A DNA stretch of 8,704 nucleotides from JADFNO01 sp965369945 (lineage in GTDB: Bacteria > Planctomycetota > Phycisphaerae > Phycisphaerales > SM1A02): the NCBI GenBank assembly GCA_965369945.1, contig CBDUST010000195.1, positions 1 through 8,704 on the forward strand, read 5' to 3'. The translations under genes and the position numbers were made by a program. Positions 6,765 through 8,704 of the stretch are shown one piece after another. Numbering within the stretch: the stretch's first letter is position 1; each line of letters starts with the position of its first letter. The notes below the pieces were generated by a model that saw only the letters and a program-made list of their open reading frames with translations, did not search any database and was not told the origin of the DNA.

Positions 6765-7112
6765 ATGAATGAGGAACAAAAAACGCCCGACAGTACCCCT
6801 GCTCGCGCTTCAACCGCTGATCTTCTGTCGGTCCTCTCTAATCCGATTCGGCTGGAGATTCTGGCGACCATCGCCAAAGCTGAGAAGTGTGTTTCGGATA
6901 TCGCTCAGGAGCTTCAGCTCGATGCCTCGACCATCAGCCACTCCCTGAGTCTGCTCAGTGAGAAACACCTCGTCCAGCACACTCCCGTGGATAAGCGGCG
7001 CTTCTACCGACTGAGCAACGCTGTCGAAGCGTTGGTCGACGGGGACATCGTGCGTTTTGTCGTGACCACCGACGCTGGCGAACACCTCGCGTTCGAGACA
7101 CGAAACCGCTGA
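6765..7112 (+). CDS. ArsR-type winged-helix transcriptional regulator
   Basis: The 115-residue protein matches the ArsR helix-turn-helix pattern. LLSVLSNPIRLEILATIAK (20-38) is the first helix pair, CVSDIAQELQLDASTISHSL (42-61) the DNA-reading helices, and SEKHLVQHTPVDKRRFYRLS (65-84) the wing. Family members are usually homodimeric repressors that let go of DNA when a metal or another signal binds. The classical ELCVCDL metal site is not present: only one cysteine (Cys42) remains in EKCVSDIA and no other cysteine occurs, so metal sensing through a Cys pair is unlikely. ATG at 6765 is chosen because the conserved fold begins soon after it; the longer frame starts at GTG 6675 inside a G run and adds unmatched residues. 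No clear ribosome site precedes it. A CATATG-based palindrome lies 73 bases past its stop codon and again at 8047, both ahead of promoters; these are its most likely targets, though none occurs before its own gene. Confidence 0.85.
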   Translation: MNEEQKTPDSTPARASTADLLSVLSNPIRLEILATIAKAEKCVSDIAQELQLDASTISHSLSLLSEKHLVQHTPVDKRRFYRLSNAVEALVDGDIVRFVVTTDAGEHLAFETRNR

Positions 7113-7185
7113 TCCGTCCGCCCAAGCCTTACTCCGGGATCATCCGGACTACCGCAGACAAGCGACCCGTATCCCACTCAGCCGG

Positions 7186-7216
7186 TCACCTGTCATATGT
7201 CACATATGACAGATGA
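7186..7216. promoter_or_regulatory. Operator-like 31-base near-palindrome, copy 1
   Basis: The core is a perfect inverted repeat, CTGTCATATG (7190-7199), TCA, CATATGACAG (7203-7212). It continues outward with TCA (7186-7188) and TGA (7214-7216) after one mismatched pair. It ends 11 bases before the TTGATC -35 box at 7228. The site lies between the ArsR-type gene and the exported-protein gene. CATAT-type dyads are known operators for several ArsR-family proteins, which supports the nearby regulator as the binder. Confidence 0.8.
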
Positions 7217-7227
7217 TCACTTTGTGC

Positions 7228-7255
7228 TTGATCTGCTGTGATTCCAGCTTATACC
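7228..7255 (+). promoter_or_regulatory. Sigma-70-like promoter for the exported protein gene
   Basis: TTGATC (7228-7233) and TATACC (7250-7255) are separated by 16 bases. Transcription would start near 7262 and leave a leader of about 80 bases before the GTG at 7344. The boxes, spacing and distance from the palindrome are the same at the second copy (8089-8116), which strongly supports this call. Confidence 0.7.
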
Positions 7256-7343
7256 CGGTGCGCCAGACCACGATCGTTGGTCGAGCGCCGTGCTCGTTCC
7301 ACATCCGATGGCCATGGCCGGTAGGAACAAAGGAGATTCCAAC

Positions 7344-7970
7344 GTGCAATTCAAGATGATTTCAACAACCGTCATCGCTTGGGCAGCCCTAGCCATCATT
7401 GTCGCGCCCAATGCCCACGCTGACGACTTCCTCTGGCTGGGGATCAATCCCTCCAGCGGCTGGACGGACCAAGCCAACTGGCTCAACCTCGACGATCCGT
7501 TTCTGGGGGGCTACCCAGACGGCCCTGACCACAACGCCTTCATCACCATCCCCGGCCGCGTCGAGATCATGCCCGACCCAGCGACAGGCGGATGTAACCC
7601 CATGAGCTCGTGCAACCTCACCGTCAATGGTGACCTGCGGATCACGAACTGCACCTTGACCGTCACCTGCAAGCTCACCATCAAGCCGGGCGCAAGCCTA
7701 AGCATAAATGGCGGCGGAACGCTGGTTCTCAAGGGCGACGATGTGAACCACGAGATCGGCGGTGACTTGATACTCACTGCGTCCAGCGCGGTACTCCGTA
7801 TCGAGGGTGATGCAACCTTCGATCCCCACACGCAGGGCGGAGGCGATCCCGTGTATGGCAAGGTCAAGGGCCAGAATAACGCTGCCGAGGTCCAGATCAA
7901 GCGGGGCAAGACGCTCACGAACAACATCACCTTTTGCGGCCAGATGATAATCAGGTCCTGGCCGTTTTGA
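7344..7970 (+). CDS. Short exported protein with beta-helix-like repeats
   Basis: The 208-residue protein starts at GTG 7344, eight bases after AGGAG (7331-7335). A Sec signal peptide is clear: Lys4, a hydrophobic core to about residue 21, and a likely cleavage after AHA (24-26). The mature start FLWLGINPSSGWTDQANWLN resembles the W-x-x-ANW opening of large planctomycete surface proteins. Next come short alternating beta strands of the kind found in right-handed beta helices: NLTVNG, DLRITN, TLTVTC, KLTIKPG, SLSING, TLVLKG, DLILTA, VLRIEG. Five cysteines (84, 90, 103, 109, 198) could form disulfides outside the cell. The protein ends abruptly (CGQMIIRSWPF) without an anchor or sorting tail, so it may be truncated compared with relatives. 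Its promoter carries the operator-like palindrome, so it is the most direct candidate target of the ArsR-type gene upstream. No enzymatic residues are recognised. Confidence 0.72.
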   Translation: MQFKMISTTVIAWAALAIIVAPNAHADDFLWLGINPSSGWTDQANWLNLDDPFLGGYPDGPDHNAFITIPGRVEIMPDPATGGCNPMSSCNLTVNGDLRITNCTLTVTCKLTIKPGASLSINGGGTLVLKGDDVNHEIGGDLILTASSAVLRIEGDATFDPHTQGGGDPVYGKVKGQNNAAEVQIKRGKTLTNNITFCGQMIIRSWPF

Positions 7971-8046
7971 CTGTGCGGAGGTCCGGTTCCTTCGCGCAGA
8001 ATCCCTTTGGGCTCTGCCAAAAAACCGGGCTCATCGCACCCATCCG

Positions 8047-8077
8047 TCATCTGCCATATGAAACATATGACAGGTGA
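8047..8077. promoter_or_regulatory. Operator-like 31-base near-palindrome, copy 2
   Basis: CTGCCATATG (8051-8060), AAA, CATATGACAG (8064-8073) is flanked by TCAT and GTGA. Compared with copy 1 read in the reverse direction, 28 of 31 bases are identical; compared in the same direction, 26 of 31. It ends 11 bases before the -35 box at 8089, exactly as in copy 1. The similarity stops sharply at the edges of the 31 bases, which is what selection on a protein-binding site, rather than a long duplication, would give. Confidence 0.8.
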
Positions 8078-8088
8078 CACAAAAAGTC

Positions 8089-8116
8089 TTGATGCTCCTG
8101 AACTTACCTGTATACC
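8089..8116 (+). promoter_or_regulatory. Sigma-70-like promoter facing a gene-free stretch
   Basis: TTGATG (8089-8094) and TATACC (8111-8116) have the same 16-base spacing as the promoter at 7228, and both are followed by C and preceded by C. The predicted start is near 8123. No convincing gene follows inside the window, so the product may be an RNA, a small peptide, or a gene beyond 8704. Confidence 0.6.
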
Positions 8117-8615
8117 CACGCTTGTCAGAACTTCGCCTGGTTCGTTGCGGCGCGAAGAACAACTCACTGGAACCCCAAGACAATGCCTCGGAGCCCAACT
8201 CAAGCAACGGACCACGCAAGCATGAACGGGAAATCAACAGGAAGGCAGGGAGGCAGGAAGGAGGTGAAAAAGCATCCAACGACCCGTCCTCACACCCCGT
8301 AGGGGAGAAAGACTTGCCCTTCGATGAGCCATGGACGGCACACTCTCCTCCTTTCTCTCTCGCCGAGTCGCACCGCACGTGTGACGCCCGCAGCAGCCGG
8401 CCCTTCAACTCCCAGTTCAAGAGCCTGCGCGCTCAGATGGACGTCAAAGACTCGGGCCCCTGCGGGAGTTCCGGCCGATCCAGCCGCACTCCCACGGGGG
8501 CATGGAGAGATCAGTTCAATGGGCCGGTGTAGGCCCTTGGATGAATTCGAGGGTGACCGCACCAGGTTCAAGGGCCTGGAGGTGCTTGTGGGGGCATTTC
8601 CGAGGGTCAATTTGC

Positions 8616-8671
8616 GGGGGCTTAGTTCCGGGGGTAGTTCCGGGGGAACTTCCGGGGGAACTTCCGGGGGG
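8616..8671 (+). repeat. 12-base tandem repeat with regular G5 runs
   Basis: Four 12-base units follow one another without gaps: TAGTTCCGGGGG at 8623-8634 and 8635-8646, AACTTCCGGGGG at 8647-8658 and 8659-8670. With the preceding G5 (8616-8620) there are five G5 runs; seven-base loops separate the four inside the units, and nine bases separate the first two. The plus strand therefore fits a four-tract G-quadruplex pattern. In one frame the units read Ser-Ser-Gly-Gly and Thr-Ser-Gly-Gly, like a linker, but that frame is not supported as a gene. Confidence 0.85.
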
Positions 8672-8676
8672 CGGGC

Positions 8677-8692
8677 GGCGACGTTCGTCGCC
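8677..8692. other. Perfect hairpin GGCGAC/GTCGCC
   Basis: GGCGAC (8677-8682), GTTC loop, GTCGCC (8687-8692) form a perfect six-pair hairpin directly after the G-rich repeat. TGATGA and an A7 run follow to the window end. On neither strand does it have the T tract downstream that an intrinsic terminator needs, so its role is open. Confidence 0.6.
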
Positions 8693-8704
8693 TGATGAAA
8701 AAAA

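Larger units (their letters stand above)
7971..8704 (+). other. No recognisable gene; second operator-promoter, purine-rich tract and G-rich repeats
   Basis: Apart from the listed regulatory sites and repeats, I see no gene I can support. Open frames exist (plus strand 8074-8532 and 8324-8695), but their products look like read-through of biased DNA, low in hydrophobic core and rich in Ser, Pro, Arg and Gly. A purine-rich tract (8239-8272) contains the perfect Shine-Dalgarno string AAGGAGGTGA (8258-8267) with no ATG at a usable distance. A hairpin with GCAG/CTGC and CCC/GGG arms lies near 7999-8019, just past the exported-protein gene, but no T run follows. The real target of the second promoter may lie beyond the window. 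Confidence 0.5.

Noticed and set aside
7999..8019. Hairpin after the exported-protein gene as a terminator
   Set aside because: The stem is short with an internal loop and is followed by an A run, not a T run, on the coding strand.
8183..8302. Possible 39-residue basic peptide (ATG 8183, inner ATG 8222)
   Set aside because: Only a weak ribosome site precedes it and the sequence is low in complexity. It is the best small-peptide candidate after the second promoter but is not supported enough to list.
8074..8532. Plus-strand frame running through the second promoter
   Set aside because: Its start lies within the operator-promoter and the product is polar with no fold-like pattern. A leaderless TTG start at 8122 is conceivable but unsupported.
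8616..8671. Archaeal origin-recognition-like repeats (TTCC and G runs)
   Set aside because: The resemblance is limited to TTCC and G tracts; the full origin box pattern is absent and the site is far from the Orc1-like gene.
8324..8695. Frame ending in SSGGSSGGTSGGTSGG
   Set aside because: The repeat gives a linker-like peptide by chance of its 12-base unit; the start at 8324 lacks a ribosome site and the rest resembles no protein.

Overview
The window looks like chromosomal DNA of a planctomycete-like bacterium. The strongest sign is an ECF-type sigma factor overlapped by a membrane-anchored Ser/Thr protein kinase, a pairing common in Planctomycetota. A secreted beta-strand-repeat protein and bacterial -35/-10 promoters fit this. 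The lineage is inferred from gene content only.

Left part (1-2510) is accessory in character. It starts with the C-terminal half of a tyrosine recombinase carrying a zinc ribbon. A convergent Orc1/Cdc6-type AAA+ ATPase follows 38 bases later. Both are built like archaeal proteins, so they may be an archaeal-type integration/replication cassette in a bacterial genome. Beyond the ATPase lies gene debris on the minus strand: the N-terminus of an IS transposase interrupted by a TAG, then a fragment resembling the C-terminal tail of the neighbouring kinase.

Middle part (2574-5368, minus strand) is a two-gene operon. The sigma factor comes first and the kinase overlaps its end by 58 bases. The kinase is expected to sense a signal through its periplasmic C-terminal half, and it may control the sigma factor by phosphorylation. 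Divergently on the plus strand, at 5510, is an unrecognised acidic protein with a strong ribosome binding site, followed by a good intrinsic terminator.

Right part (6765-8704, plus strand) holds an ArsR-type regulator and a short exported protein with beta-helix-like repeats. It also holds two copies of one operator-promoter module: a 31-base near-palindrome, 11 bases, TTGATS, 16 bases, TATACC. All spacings are identical in the two copies. One copy drives the exported protein; the other faces about 580 bases with no recognisable gene. That stretch ends in a four-unit 12-base G-rich tandem repeat and a hairpin. The module is the clearest undescribed regulatory signal here: the palindrome centre lies about 61 bases before the predicted start, which is an activator position, while the only regulator gene in view belongs to a family usually made of repressors.
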